Origin: Stephanodiscus triporus
Taxonomy: Eukaryota; Bacillariophyta; Thalassiosirophyceae; Thalassiosirales; Thalassiosiraceae
Assembly: GCA_036939755.1 (NCBI GenBank)
Contig: JALLAZ010000462.1
Span: 1-15,202, forward strand
Direction of reading: 5' to 3'
DNA: 15,202 nucleotides
In this document: positions 1 through 8,219 of the stretch, in pieces
Numbering within the stretch: position 1 is the first letter of the stretch
Layout: each line of letters opens with the position of its first letter
The notes under the pieces: generated by a model
What the model was told of the DNA's origin: nothing
The model's database searches: none
Seen by the model: the letters and a program-made list of their open reading frames with translations, nothing else
Translations under genes and position numbers: made by a program

Positions 1-461
1 TGGTCATGGCCCTCCTAAAAGCTGAGAAATAAGCTCCCCCAATTAAGGGGTTGCCGATTGAGGTCAAATGTACAGTAGGTGTGCGACACAAAACGCTTCC
101 TCTCTCCTCAGGTTGGGATTTAATTCCGATATGCGGGCGGATAGCCCGTCAACTCGTGTCATTGCCTCCCGATTTACTTCTATCCAAAAAGCAACTCGGA
201 TGTTCCTTGTGGCCACCTTTTTGGGGGTGCGGGGTTTCATCTCATCATTGTCATTCCACTCTACCAATCGTAGGGTTGATAGTTAAAATTTTTCCTCAAA
301 TCAGCAAAAAACACACAAGGCGCTTGTAAGACCCTCCACCCCCCACCCTCCTCACATCAAAAGGGGCTTGTAACCAAACACACTTCTGCTGCCCTAAAAA
401 AATCCAAGCTAATTAAACTTAATTAACATATTTAACATCAGCTGTATAAATAGCACGCGTA
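1..461. other. non-genic DNA at the left edge
   Basis: I see no convincing gene here. Short overlapping open frames exist on both strands between about 51 and 329, but they have low complexity, no recognisable motif and no consistent codon bias, and plus and minus frames look equally (un)convincing. 290-460 is AT-rich with C-runs and short A-runs. A gene or element entering from outside the window cannot be excluded. Confidence 0.5.
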
Positions 462-542
462 ATGATGACCCCCCACTGCCTCCAACAGCTCGTAACCCAT
501 GCCTCCCCCTCAAATCACCCCATGGATGAGGCAAGGAGCAAA

Positions 543-632
543 CCAACATTTGTTAAATGGATGAAACTGGGTATAGGAGAAAAACTCGTGTATGCCAATT
601 ATGAGTTTATAAAGGGCGGTGATGGCGAGAAG
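543..632 (+). pseudogene. diverged peptide module, copy A (P-F-W-L-IG type)
   Basis: A short stretch of coding-like sequence lies inside a small open frame (ATG at 462 or 522, stop at 705-707). Its 30-residue core aligns without gaps to a second stretch at 872-961. Both share the pattern P-x-F-x-x-W-x-x-L-x-I-G, then Tyr at +17, Phe at +22 and Lys-Gly at +24/25, about 10 identities in 30 plus conservative changes (V/I, K/Q, G/A). I do not recognise the family. A chance match is possible but the lack of gaps argues against it. It is most likely an exon remnant of a dispersed family. The frame continues with a Glu/Arg-rich helix-like tail and ends at TAA. Confidence 0.35.
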
Positions 633-760
633 CAGGAGGAGGAAAGACTGCTTAGGCGGTTAATTGAAGTAGTAAGAAATCAAAATAAAAAAGGTGACGC
701 TATGTAATGTCCTTGTCGCAATAGTGGGTGGGACGAAAGTTAGGAGGAAGATGGTTGGGG

Positions 761-778
761 TTAGGGTTAGGGTTAGGG
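761..778 (+). repeat. interstitial telomere-type repeat (TTAGGG)3
   Basis: Three perfect TTAGGG units are preceded by a degenerate GGTTGGGG and followed by TT-TGTGTGGG. TTAGGG is the common eukaryotic telomere unit and is the unit reported for diatoms. The tract lies inside the contig, between the two copies of the peptide module, and more than 14 kb from the right end of the window. The G-rich surroundings (721-790) continue the same strand bias. Confidence 0.85.
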
Positions 779-871
779 TTTGTGTGGGCGGTACAGAGGT
801 AGGGGCTGAATTGGTCAAAAAAGGAGACACATATTGGTCGAGTTGAGGCTTTGCCCATTTTGGGCAACCAC

Positions 872-961
872 CCAAAATTCATACAGTGGCAAAATTTAGC
901 TATAGGAGGTACAACGAAATATGGCTCAAGGTCATTCACCAAGGGTGCAAAGTGGCATGAA
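872..961 (+). pseudogene. diverged peptide module, copy B (P-F-W-L-IG type)
   Basis: This is the second copy of the module described at 543-632, in an open frame running from about 851 to 1141. It keeps the aligned Pro, Phe, Trp, Leu, Ile-Gly, Tyr, Phe and Lys-Gly positions and then diverges. The frame downstream runs into the G-rich repeat block and becomes low-complexity (Gly/Arg/Ala), so only the first part looks like former coding sequence. There is no ATG in good context at its start (the open frame begins with TTG). Function is unknown. Confidence 0.35.
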
Positions 962-1015
962 GAAATGCTATTTGGGCATATTGTGTGTACACATAATTCA
1001 AATGCGAAGAGGCCC

Positions 1016-1223
1016 CGGAAGGGGCAGGGGGTGGCAGTGGCCACCAAAGAAGGAGGAAACAAGAGGGGGCCGAGGAGGGCAGTGTCGTCACCAGCTGTGG
1101 TGGTTGAGGGACGGAAGGGGCAGGGAGTGGCAGCGGCATGAGGTTGAGGAGGGCAGTGGAGGCCAATGGCAAGGGACGGAAGGGGCAGGAGGTGGCAGTG
1201 TCCACCAAAGAAGAAGGAGGAAA
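1016..1223 (+). repeat. G-rich imperfect repeat, three copies
   Basis: The unit CGGAAGGGGCAGGRRGTGGC begins at 1016, 1112 and 1177. The first and third copies extend into the same tail (CCACCAAAGAAG...GGAGGAAA), while the middle copy is cut short after about 25 bases. GAGGAGGGCAGTG also recurs at about 1072 and 1146. Spacings are 96 and 65 bases, so the repeat does not keep a reading frame. Runs of three to five G on the plus strand could fold into G-quadruplexes. A 245-codon open frame on the opposite strand across this block is a by-product of the repeat. Confidence 0.7.
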
Positions 1224-1469
1224 GAGCTTTCCCAAACCCGCCAAGGGATGCAAGGCCACTGATGATGGTGCCTCTGCCAGAAGAGAGGGGGGGACTAGAG
1301 TGTACGATTCCCAAACAAACATCATTAGTGCCGCTCCTCATCTTTCTGTTGATGAAATCAGCGCCTGGATTTGGAGATACAGTCGTATGGGGAGGTGTCG
1401 TGATTGAGGAAAGAGCTTTCTTCGATGTAATTAGCATCTAAATTAGAGTGTCCAACGATCCACCACCAA

Positions 1470-2596
1470 TCACACCCAATTCCTAGGATTCTTCAATATC
1501 CCTACGAGGCGTTCCTCCTCCCCGCCCGGATGCGGCACGTGGTTGTAATCGTACGCGATCATCGGCGGAGCCGACACCATCACCCCCTCCACTCGCGGGT
1601 TGACGTTCGCGAGACCGAACCTCACCCCCCGGTCGTACAGGAGGTTGAATTCGAGGTATCGTCCACGTCGCAAGCACTGCCAGTGCTTCTCCTCCTCTGT
1701 GTACTCTCTGTCCCGATTCCTGGACACGATCGGCAACCACGACGGCATCCATCCCCTCGCCACGTCCATCACGAAGTCGGTAGCGGAACGGGAGGCGGGG
1801 ACGTCGTCGAAGAATATTCCACCGGTCCCGCGATGCTCGCCACGTGCCGGAAGGTAGAAGTACTCGTCGCACGAGCGCTTCATTCCGCGGTAGGATAATA
1901 GATCATCATCGCGATGATCATCGTCGTCATTATTTTCGGGAGGGGGGAAGTGTCTGTCGCAGGTTTCCTTCAAGTGCGTGTGAAAGTCGATCACGTCCCG
2001 ATCGATGAGGTAGTACGGCGTCAGGTCAGATCCGCCACCGAACCAAGCCACCGAAGACCTCCTCGATTTTCCGACCTTGTCCGCCTCCTCCTCCCCGTCC
2101 TCCTTCGTCGAGGAGGACGACGACGACGATCTGACGAGAAATATACGAACGTCCGATCGGAATGTCGGCACGAACGGATTCCTAGTGTGCAGGACCACGC
2201 TCAGCGCCGCCGCGGAGTAGACGTCGCCCTCCCCCACTACTATCGTCTCTTCGTCGTCGACCCCGTCCGCCGTCTCGCGTCGTTGTCGGCCCCGAATGGC
2301 CGCGGCCCTATCGGCCGTGAGCACCCCGTCCCTGATGATCGTGAGCGAGCACGCGCCCTTCTCCACGACGTCCCCGCCCTGAATGACGCGCGTGATGCCG
2401 CCGCTCCTCCCCATCCTCCTCCCCTCGACGACGACGACGTCCCCTCCATCCTCCTCCTCGGCGAACGATCCCCAGCCGTCCGAGGAGAATGCCTCGCCGG
2501 ATCCGTCCGCGCGCTCGATCTCGTCGATCATGGTCGACTGGTGACTCGCGAGGAAGAGCGCGAATTCTTCGAATATCGCCTCGGGGGACGAGTCGA

Positions 2597-2630
<34 letters not shown>

Positions 2631-2882
2631 TCCACCCTTAATAACCCCCGCGTCTTCCGCGGTCGTAGTCGTCGTCGTCGCTTCGGAGGACGGCGCGGAG
2701 ACGCGACGCGACGATGGCGGTCCTCGGGAATAGTAGGGGGGAGGGGGAGACGACGGCGGGGCGAACGCCTCCGCCGCCGTCGGCGACGGCGACGGCCAAG
2801 ACGACGATGCGAGGAGGGAGAGGAGCACGACGAGCGCGCGGGGGGGGCAGATTATGCGGCGGGTCCGTCGACTCGTCGCCAT
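1470..2882 (-). CDS. coproporphyrinogen III oxidase, oxygen-dependent, plastid-targeted, divergent
   Basis: The 470-residue product should decarboxylate two propionates of coproporphyrinogen III to protoporphyrinogen IX with O2, in plastid haem and chlorophyll synthesis. Start: ATG at 2882; the frame is open a little further but with no earlier ATG. Residues 1-36 are a signal peptide, and AEAFAP (37-42) is the plastid cleavage motif. The HemF domain runs from about 100 to 470. It shows GGITRVIQGG (161-170), HTRNP (232-236), WFGGGSDLTPYY (280-291), CDEYFY (338-343), ARGEHRGTGGIFFDD (346-360), RRGRYLEFNLLYDRG (405-419), and the usual C-terminal hydrophobic-Pro-Pro and N-P-R-x-W-V ending. Poly-Ser and Asp/Glu tracts lengthen the protein beyond the usual ~300-residue core. 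Oddities: the His-x-Asn after HTRNP-F-V-P-T is Arg-x-Asp (242-244), and the late Gly-Arg-x-Glu-Ser is Pro-Arg-Val-Glu-Gly (429-433). It may be a divergent paralogue. No intron is needed. The family call is very safe; activity is less so. Confidence 0.93.
2597..2630 (-). repeat. (GAC/GTC)n microsatellite coding poly-Ser
   Basis: About eleven perfect trinucleotide units on the plus strand read as TCG serine codons in the CPOX gene (residues about 86-95), in the variable linker between the transit peptide and the catalytic domain. Such tracts are length-variable and are the source of long open frames on the opposite strand. Confidence 0.85.
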
Positions 2883-3179
2883 TATCTGCCTCACGGAAAA
2901 GCTCGGACGTTGTGGCTGTGTGTTGTTGGTGCAAAAAAATGTTCATGTTGTGTGTGTGAAGGTCTATTCTACATTGGCTGATGATCCCTCATGGCGTTCC
3001 CTTATTATTCCACCCCGGGATTAGATCCCGACCCTCCTCGCACTGTCTTCTTCTCTTGACACACGCAAAAAAGAAAAAAGGTGCCAACGTAAAAAATTAT
3101 CAAATTCGCGCTCAATAATACTCTAGAGAGTAATGACGAAAAACAGCGCGCCGCCATTACTACACAACGAAAGGCAACG
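2883..3179. promoter_or_regulatory. shared divergent promoter region of two plastid-protein genes
   Basis: The 297 bases between two head-to-head start codons (2882 minus, 3180 plus) must hold the 5' ends and promoters of both genes. I see no TATA box that I would trust. The part next to the plus-strand gene contains CTCTAGAG (an 8-base palindrome near 3121) and GCGCGCCGCC about 30 bases before the ATG. A bidirectional promoter is an inference from the spacing and the shared plastid destination. Confidence 0.5.
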
Positions 3180-3302
3180 ATGACAACGATCCGCGGCCGA
3201 CGACCGTCCTTGGCCGCGAGCATCGTCCTCGCCTGCTGCCTATGCATGCGGGGAGGGGTGGCCTTTTCCCTCCCCTCGCCCCCCGCGAAACAACGGGCCA
3301 AG

Positions 3303-3333
<31 letters not shown>

Positions 3334-4211
3334 TCGCGATCTCGCCATCGTCGTCGTCCGTCCTCCCTCCCGCCTCGAACGATCCGCGACGTCGTCCGTC
3401 CGACGGACGATGGACGGCGATCCTCCTCCTCCTGCCGACCCACGTCTCCGCCGCCGTTCCCTCGGGAGACGACGACGACGACGACGTTGGCGACGACGAC
3501 GTTGGCGACGACGTTGGCGACGCCAAGACGACGGGACGACGATCGTCGTCGTCGTCGTCGTCCCGATCGTCGTCCCGTCGCGTCGCCGGCCTCTCGCTGA
3601 CGGCCCTACGATCGACGATGCGCGTCGCCACGGGATTCAGCCTCACCGCCCTCCGGGCCGCGTTGCGCGCGGCGACGGGCGTATCCCTCTCGGGCGCGAT
3701 CAGCGACGTCGTCCGTCGCGTCCTGGATTTCCTCTCGCCGTCCCTGAGGTACTTCCTCCAGCCGCTGCTGATCGCTTACTACGCGCCGCTGCTCGTCCTG
3801 CGCTATTGGATCGTCGGCCCGTCGAGCGGGTACGTCGAGGAGAGTCGGATGGGACACGAGCGCATCGTCGAGGGGTGGAGGAGGGCGGTCGAGGCCGCGG
3901 AGAGGGCGAACGCCGACGGATATTGGCCGGTGCACTTGAACGGTGAGCTTTCTTCCTTTTTTCTTTCTGTCGCCTCTGGGAATGCGCATGTACTTATTAT
4001 ACGCCGTGTTTGGGGCGTTTTTTGATGGGGGATTTTCTTCTCCCTTTCCAACGCCCAAATCGCCCCGTTTTTATTTTTCGCTTGTCCTCGGGACGTAGAT
4101 GATGGTACCATCACGACATCCTTGCCTCCGGATGTAAACGACGTCGTTGATTTGACCGATGGCATCGAGAAGTCGGTGGCGGCTACCACGGAAACATTTG
4201 CGACTCGTTAA
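3180..4211 (+). CDS. plastid-targeted membrane protein of unknown function
   Basis: Exons 3180-3942 and 4099-4211 give 291 residues. The intron (3943-4098, 156 bases, GTGAGC...CGTAG, phase 1) joins His-Leu-Asn to Asp-Asp-Gly and ends in frame at TAA. Without splicing the frame runs into a T-rich stretch that does not look coding. Residues 1-28 are a signal peptide, with a VAFSLP cleavage motif at 27-32. A second hydrophobic stretch preceded by RRR and followed by VSAA (70-92) resembles a thylakoid-transfer signal. Then come an Asp-rich VGDD repeat (97-113), a Ser/Arg tract, three 15-residue repeats starting G-[LFV]-S-L (137-180), one transmembrane helix (about 191-212) and a charged helical region with a YWPVHLND motif. 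I do not recognise the family. It is probably a membrane-anchored plastid protein, facing stroma or lumen. Confidence 0.75.
3467..3525 (+). repeat. GACGACGACGTTGGC minisatellite
   Basis: Near-perfect 12-15 base units (GACGACGACGTTGGC and shortened GACGACGTTGGC) code for the repeated Val-Gly-Asp-Asp(-Asp) segment of the unknown plastid protein. Unit length is always a multiple of three, so copy-number change would keep the frame. Confidence 0.8.
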
Positions 4212-4779
4212 TTAGATGAAATGAATTTCGGAACCACTTGTACAATACAGAGAGAGAGAGAGAGCGAGAACTGGATAGAGCAGTTTGACGATCATTCATT
4301 CGAAGAGACCAAAATGAGTGAGACGGGAATGACTGTCGGCCATGAGAGTAGCCACAGCGGCTACAAATACTATTCCTGAGATAAAGGTGATGACAGGGGT
4401 AGAGTTACCATAACATTATTATTTCTTCATGGCGTCTTTAGCATCCAATTGTACAGTCTAACTGGCATGATATTATTATTTCACCCCACGTATTTTTAGG
4501 AGTTATGTAAATCGCGTAGTGTAGGAGCTGGGAGCAGAAGTGGCGGGAAGTCCATGTTTGTTGTTTTTTTTGTTTTCCGGGGCGGGGCAGTACCAAACCT
4601 GTGGCACTCAATCATTCCGACAATCCTGGTCTCGTAGAGAAGGAGAAGATGACACGATTTTGAGAAGGATTTCCTGCGGATTCACGCCGATTGTGGTGAT
4701 TCCAAGAGGTTGTTGTCCCCTAATCGTCTAAGGCTGTTATCCTCTCATTATTATCGTCATTGTTCTCCATTCTCCCAAC
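4212..4779. other. intergenic region upstream of the ABC transporter gene
   Basis: No gene is visible in these 568 bases. They include an (AG)n microsatellite at about 4249-4264, AT-rich stretches, and TGGCGGGAA at 4541-4549, which fits the core of an E2F-type site (TTCCCGCC on the other strand) 230 bases before the next ATG. A 63-codon open frame at 4540-4731 starts with GTG and has no family features, so I treat it as non-coding 5' region. Confidence 0.5.
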
Positions 4780-6789
4780 ATGACACATGAAGACTCCGCT
4801 ACTCACGCAAATGGCGTTGTCCATGTAAGCATCCCCGTTCTAGTCCTATCTGCACTCCCTCTTCTATGTCTAGCCTTCATAGGACACGACTTGGGCATGA
4901 GAAATGAATTGATCGTGGGGATGATAAGGTCTTTCGTTCAGCTGATGATTCTGGGTCTGATTTTACATCCTATTTTCATCATAGGCATGGACATGCCATG
5001 GTTGGTTGGTATTTGTGAGTAGGAATGATCATTCTATCATTATCGATCGAAATCTCCATCGCCAGTTTCGTGCTGACCTCTCAAATGTGCGAAAAAGACG
5101 TTCTTTTCATGGCACTCATCGCAACTAGAGAGTCCATGAGTAGGATTAAATATACATACCAATACCATAAGTTGATGACATTCCTCGCCATTCTTTTGCC
5201 GATTATTGCCGTTGGCGCATTCGCATTTCTGGTCATCATACGCCCAGAGCCTCGTTGGAATCCCCAGTACGTCATTCCCATTTGCGGAATGCTTATGGGG
5301 AATATTATCAGTGGAGTTTCGTTGACCGCCAACAACCTCACCAGGCAAATTGTGGAGGGCGGAAGAAGAGAGATCGAATTGTTTCTCTCCTTTGGAGCTA
5401 CTGGGTGGGAGAGCATGGGGAGACTGACAAAGGAAGCCGTCGGCGCTGGCGCGACGCCTGTGATAAACTCCTTGAATGTTATTGGTTTAGTTTCCATCCC
5501 TGGTGAGAATTCAAAGTATGAGTCAAACATAAATATTTATTTATTGACTGATTTGCATTGGCTTGTCATAAATACTGATGACTTTTGGTTACAAACAATA
5601 ACTGTCTACAGGGATGATGACGGGACAGATCCTTGGCGGCTCACCTGTTTCGGAGGCTGCGCACTACCAGATTCTCATCATGTACTTGATTGCCACCTGT
5701 CTGTTCGGTGCGATCTTCACGAATGTATTCATTCTCTACCGAATAGCATTTGATGCAGGAGCGCATATCTTGAGAATAGACCGTTTTGTTGAACTTGTTG
5801 ATGAAAAGCAGAACAAGAACAGCGGGGTTAGCATAACAGAAAATTTGATCGGGGGATTACGGAGCTGTTGTTGCGGGCTATGGGGAGGGAAGCAACATGC
5901 CACGGGAACCGCATTAACGAATGATGCCGAGATGCAGAATTTAAACTATGGCTCTGGCAACTCGGCTCCTTCCAATGGGATTACGATTCTTACCCGCCAA
6001 GTATCTAGTGATGACTCTTTGCCTTTCTTCCGAATCGAAAGTCTTTCATTCTCGGTACCCAAAAGCCACTTGAAGAAAAGGCGTAATATCAACGCTGATG
6101 CTGAGTCATCCCTGCCACCATCGCCCCCACAAACACAGCGTGTGCTCTGCACCGACCTTAACATCAGTCTCAATAAAGGCGAAATTGGGATAGTCAAGGG
6201 TCCTAGCGGCAGCGGAAAGTCAACACTCCTTCGTGTGCTTTCGGGTCTCACGCCGATGGACTGTGGGGATGTCATTACCTGTGGAATATCACTTAATGGT
6301 TGCTACAGTAATCAGAGGCATGGTTTTAGGCACGACATGGTGCAATGGAGGACACAGGTCCGATATGTCACACAATACAAGGTTGATCTGCCTGGGACCC
6401 CACGAGATTTCATCTCGCGCATATCATCGTTTCATTCCCATTCCAAATTCGACAATCCGTCGGAGGATGAAATGATCTTGCAAACAGTATCGTACCTTCA
6501 ACGCTGGGGCATGGGAGAAATTGACTACGGGAACGATCATAATCGAGACCATCCTCTGGAAAGAGAATGGAAAACGCTTTCCGGCGGAGAATCTCAACGT
6601 ATGCTCCTCGCGATTGCCATGTCTTCTCATAAGAGAATCCTCCTGTTGGACGAGGCGACATCCGGATTGGACGACAAAACGCAGAAGCGCGTCGAAGAAA
6701 GCGTCGTCGATTATGTAAAAACGAACGGCGTGGTCGTCCTGTGGGTCACGCACAGCGAGGATATCGCGGAGAGAATACTGGCGATATAA
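4780..6789 (+). CDS. FetB-type permease fused to FetA-type ABC ATPase (probable metal transporter)
   Basis: Exons 4780-5008, 5098-5502 and 5612-6789 give 603 residues. Intron 1 (5009-5097) joins MPWLV to DVLFMALIATRE. Intron 2 (5503-5611, GTGAGA...CTACAG) joins VSIP to GMMTGQILGG. Both are phase 1 and both restore family-conserved sequence. Residues 1 to ~260 match the UPF0014/FetB permease, with about seven membrane helices and the GMMTGQILGG motif. A ~115-residue linker with a Cys triplet (297-299) follows, then a complete ABC ATPase: Walker A GPSGSGKS (from ~408), Q-loop near YVTQ, signature LSGGE (534-538), Walker B ILLLDEA with Asp558-Glu559, and H-loop WVTHS. In bacteria (FetA/FetB, iron export) and plants (STAR1 and STAR2/ALS3, aluminium tolerance) these are separate proteins, so the fusion is unusual. 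Iron or another metal is the likely substrate, but direction and membrane are unknown. No plastid presequence is visible. The gene converges on the next one with a 73-base gap. Confidence 0.92.
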
Positions 6790-6862
6790 GGGCATTCGCT
6801 GCTGGGGCCGAGTCGCCATTCTGCGTAAAGTAACATTAATACCCACCTTTATTGGACGAGCA
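6790..6862. other. convergent 3' intergenic spacer
   Basis: Only 73 bases separate the stop codons of two convergent genes, so their 3' untranslated regions must abut or overlap on opposite strands. AT-rich stretches near 6828-6850 could serve as polyadenylation signals. No hairpin stands out. Confidence 0.5.
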
Positions 6863-8188
6863 TCACTTTTCGTTCATCGCAGACCTCTTGTGTATCGCAT
6901 CGAGTATCGGGGGGCAGTCGCAGTGTTTTTCCATCATGCGGACGAAAACGTCGTTCAATCCCGTCGCCAAACGATCGAAGGGAGGAGGCGACCAGATAGT
7001 CACGATCTCGTGCTCGTCGAACTCGAAATGCAACGCGGATGCGTGCAGATACGTCCGATCCCAGTCGCCACGATCCTCGTCGTCGCCGCTATCGGGAGGA
7101 GGAGACGATGACGATACGCCGCCCGCGAGCAGACGGCCCCCACCGTATCGGACGTCGCCCAGTATCGGCATCGCCAGCGATTTCGCCGCCACCCGGAGCT
7201 GATGGGTCTTGCCGGTGTGCGGACGAAAGAGCATCGCGGTCCTCGGCATCGTCGCCAGTCCTCGTCGTCCCCCGTCGTCGTCGCGATCGTCGTTCATCGG
7301 GTTCGAGCCGTCGTCAACCAACAGGGAGGGATGAAACGACAGGTTCCCCAATCCGGCGGTGTAGAATCGCGTCACCGCATACCCGACGTTGCCGCCCCCT
7401 TTCCTCGTGTCCGCCTGTCCGCCCCGACGTCCGTCGTCGTCGTAGACATCGTCGTCGACCGCGCCGACCTCGACGTCGTCGATGTCGCCGTTCGCACGCA
7501 TCCCGCCGAGCGCCGTCCGCCTCGCGTCGCCCACCTCCGCCCTGGATCGGGTAGCGACGTCGTCGTCGTTGTTCAGCAGCCTGTAACACCCCCTGCGCCC
7601 CCTCGTCATGGTGCCGCGGACCCATCCCTGCTTCCCCTTCCTGGGCCTCCGTCCGCTCATCCCGACGTAGAACTTCGTGATCTCCCCCGTTCGGAATTTG
7701 CTCGCGAGGAGGCCCGCAGTCGCGGGATCCTTCGCCAGCAGCAGTATCCCCGAGGTGACGCGATCGAGTCGATGGACGCCGTACAGTCGACCTCGGCACG
7801 CGAACGACGACGGGGACGACGGGGACCGCCGTCGGTCGCGCAGGAGGGACATAATCCCGAGCTCGCCTGTCGACGGGTCGTCGTGATGGGGGATCCCGTG
7901 GGGTTTTTCCACGGCTAGGAGCCTGTCGTTCTCGAAGATTATCGGTATCTCGACGTGGCGGACGTCGTCCTCGCGCGAGCTCGTCGCCTCCGACGTCGCC
8001 GAATCGCGCGGCCGACGACGACGTCGTCCTCCCGATCGGGGCGAGGATGGGACGGGAAGGGTGTGAACGAATGAAGACGGCGACGGCGATCCGATGGCGA
8101 TAATGCTGCTCGCGGTCACGACGCCCTGTGGCGGCGAGGGAAGGGTGCCCCACGTCGCGACTACGAATAAGAATGATGATATTCTCAT
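6863..8188 (-). CDS. RluA-family RNA pseudouridine synthase
   Basis: The 441-residue product should convert uridine to pseudouridine in rRNA or tRNA; the substrate cannot be told. Start: ATG at 8188; the frame is open to about 8266 but without another ATG. Residues 1 to ~38 are a hydrophobic signal-like leader with SSFVHTLP after it, compatible with a plastid or secretory-route leader but without a clear ASAFAP motif. The family signature is complete. IFENDRLLAVEKPHGIP (84-100) is followed by YGVHRLDRVTSGILLLAKD, with the catalytic Asp at 142 in HRLD, then KFRTGEITKFYVG (164-176), AVTRFY (271-276), and RPHTGKTHQLRVAAKSLAMPILGD (322-345). No S4 domain is seen. A low-complexity Asp/Gly/Arg insert (205-268) separates the two halves, typical of the compositional style of this gene block. 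No intron is needed. A tRNA-type (TruC-like) or organellar rRNA target are both possible. Confidence 0.9.
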   Translation of the reverse strand: MRISSFLFVVATWGTLPSPPQGVVTASSIIAIGSPSPSSFVHTLPVPSSPRSGGRRRRRPRDSATSEATSSREDDVRHVEIPIIFENDRLLAVEKPHGIPHHDDPSTGELGIMSLLRDRRRSPSSPSSFACRGRLYGVHRLDRVTSGILLLAKDPATAGLLASKFRTGEITKFYVGMSGRRPRKGKQGWVRGTMTRGRRGCYRLLNNDDDVATRSRAEVGDARRTALGGMRANGDIDDVEVGAVDDDVYDDDGRRGGQADTRKGGGNVGYAVTRFYTAGLGNLSFHPSLLVDDGSNPMNDDRDDDGGRRGLATMPRTAMLFRPHTGKTHQLRVAAKSLAMPILGDVRYGGGRLLAGGVSSSSPPPDSGDDEDRGDWDRTYLHASALHFEFDEHEIVTIWSPPPFDRLATGLNDVFVRMMEKHCDCPPILDAIHKRSAMNEK

Positions 8189-8219
8189 GGATGAAGACCG
8201 AAGCAAGCCAAGCTGGGCT

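Noticed and set aside
64..267. 67-codon minus-strand and overlapping plus-strand frames at the left edge as genes
   Set aside because: Both strands look equally plausible over the same bases, and there are no motifs or start context to decide.
700..1437. 245-codon minus-strand open frame across the telomere-type and G-rich repeats
   Set aside because: It translates the repeats themselves (Asn-Pro run from TTAGGG, Cys-Pro-Phe-Arg from the G-rich unit). Repeat spacings of 96 and 65 do not keep the frame, and there is no domain.
1914..2981. 355-codon open frame on the plus strand opposite the CPOX gene
   Set aside because: It is almost all Arg/Asp/Val/His from GAC/GTC/CGA triplets and mirrors the Ser/Asp-coding repeats of CPOX. 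The minus-strand protein has unmistakable family motifs.
3242..3946. 234-codon open frame in another plus frame of the unknown plastid gene
   Set aside because: Low-complexity Arg/Asp/Pro reading caused by (GAC)n. The 3180 frame has signal peptide, cleavage motif, membrane helix and a sensible intron.
4249..4270. (AG)n run as a regulatory element
   Set aside because: An ordinary microsatellite; nothing links it to either neighbour gene.
4540..4731. 63-codon open frame upstream of the ABC transporter
   Set aside because: It starts with GTG and has no domain; more likely 5' untranslated or promoter sequence.
7202..7918. 238-codon plus-strand open frame opposite the pseudouridine synthase
   Set aside because: No family features; an artefact of trinucleotide bias, as for the other antisense frames of this block.
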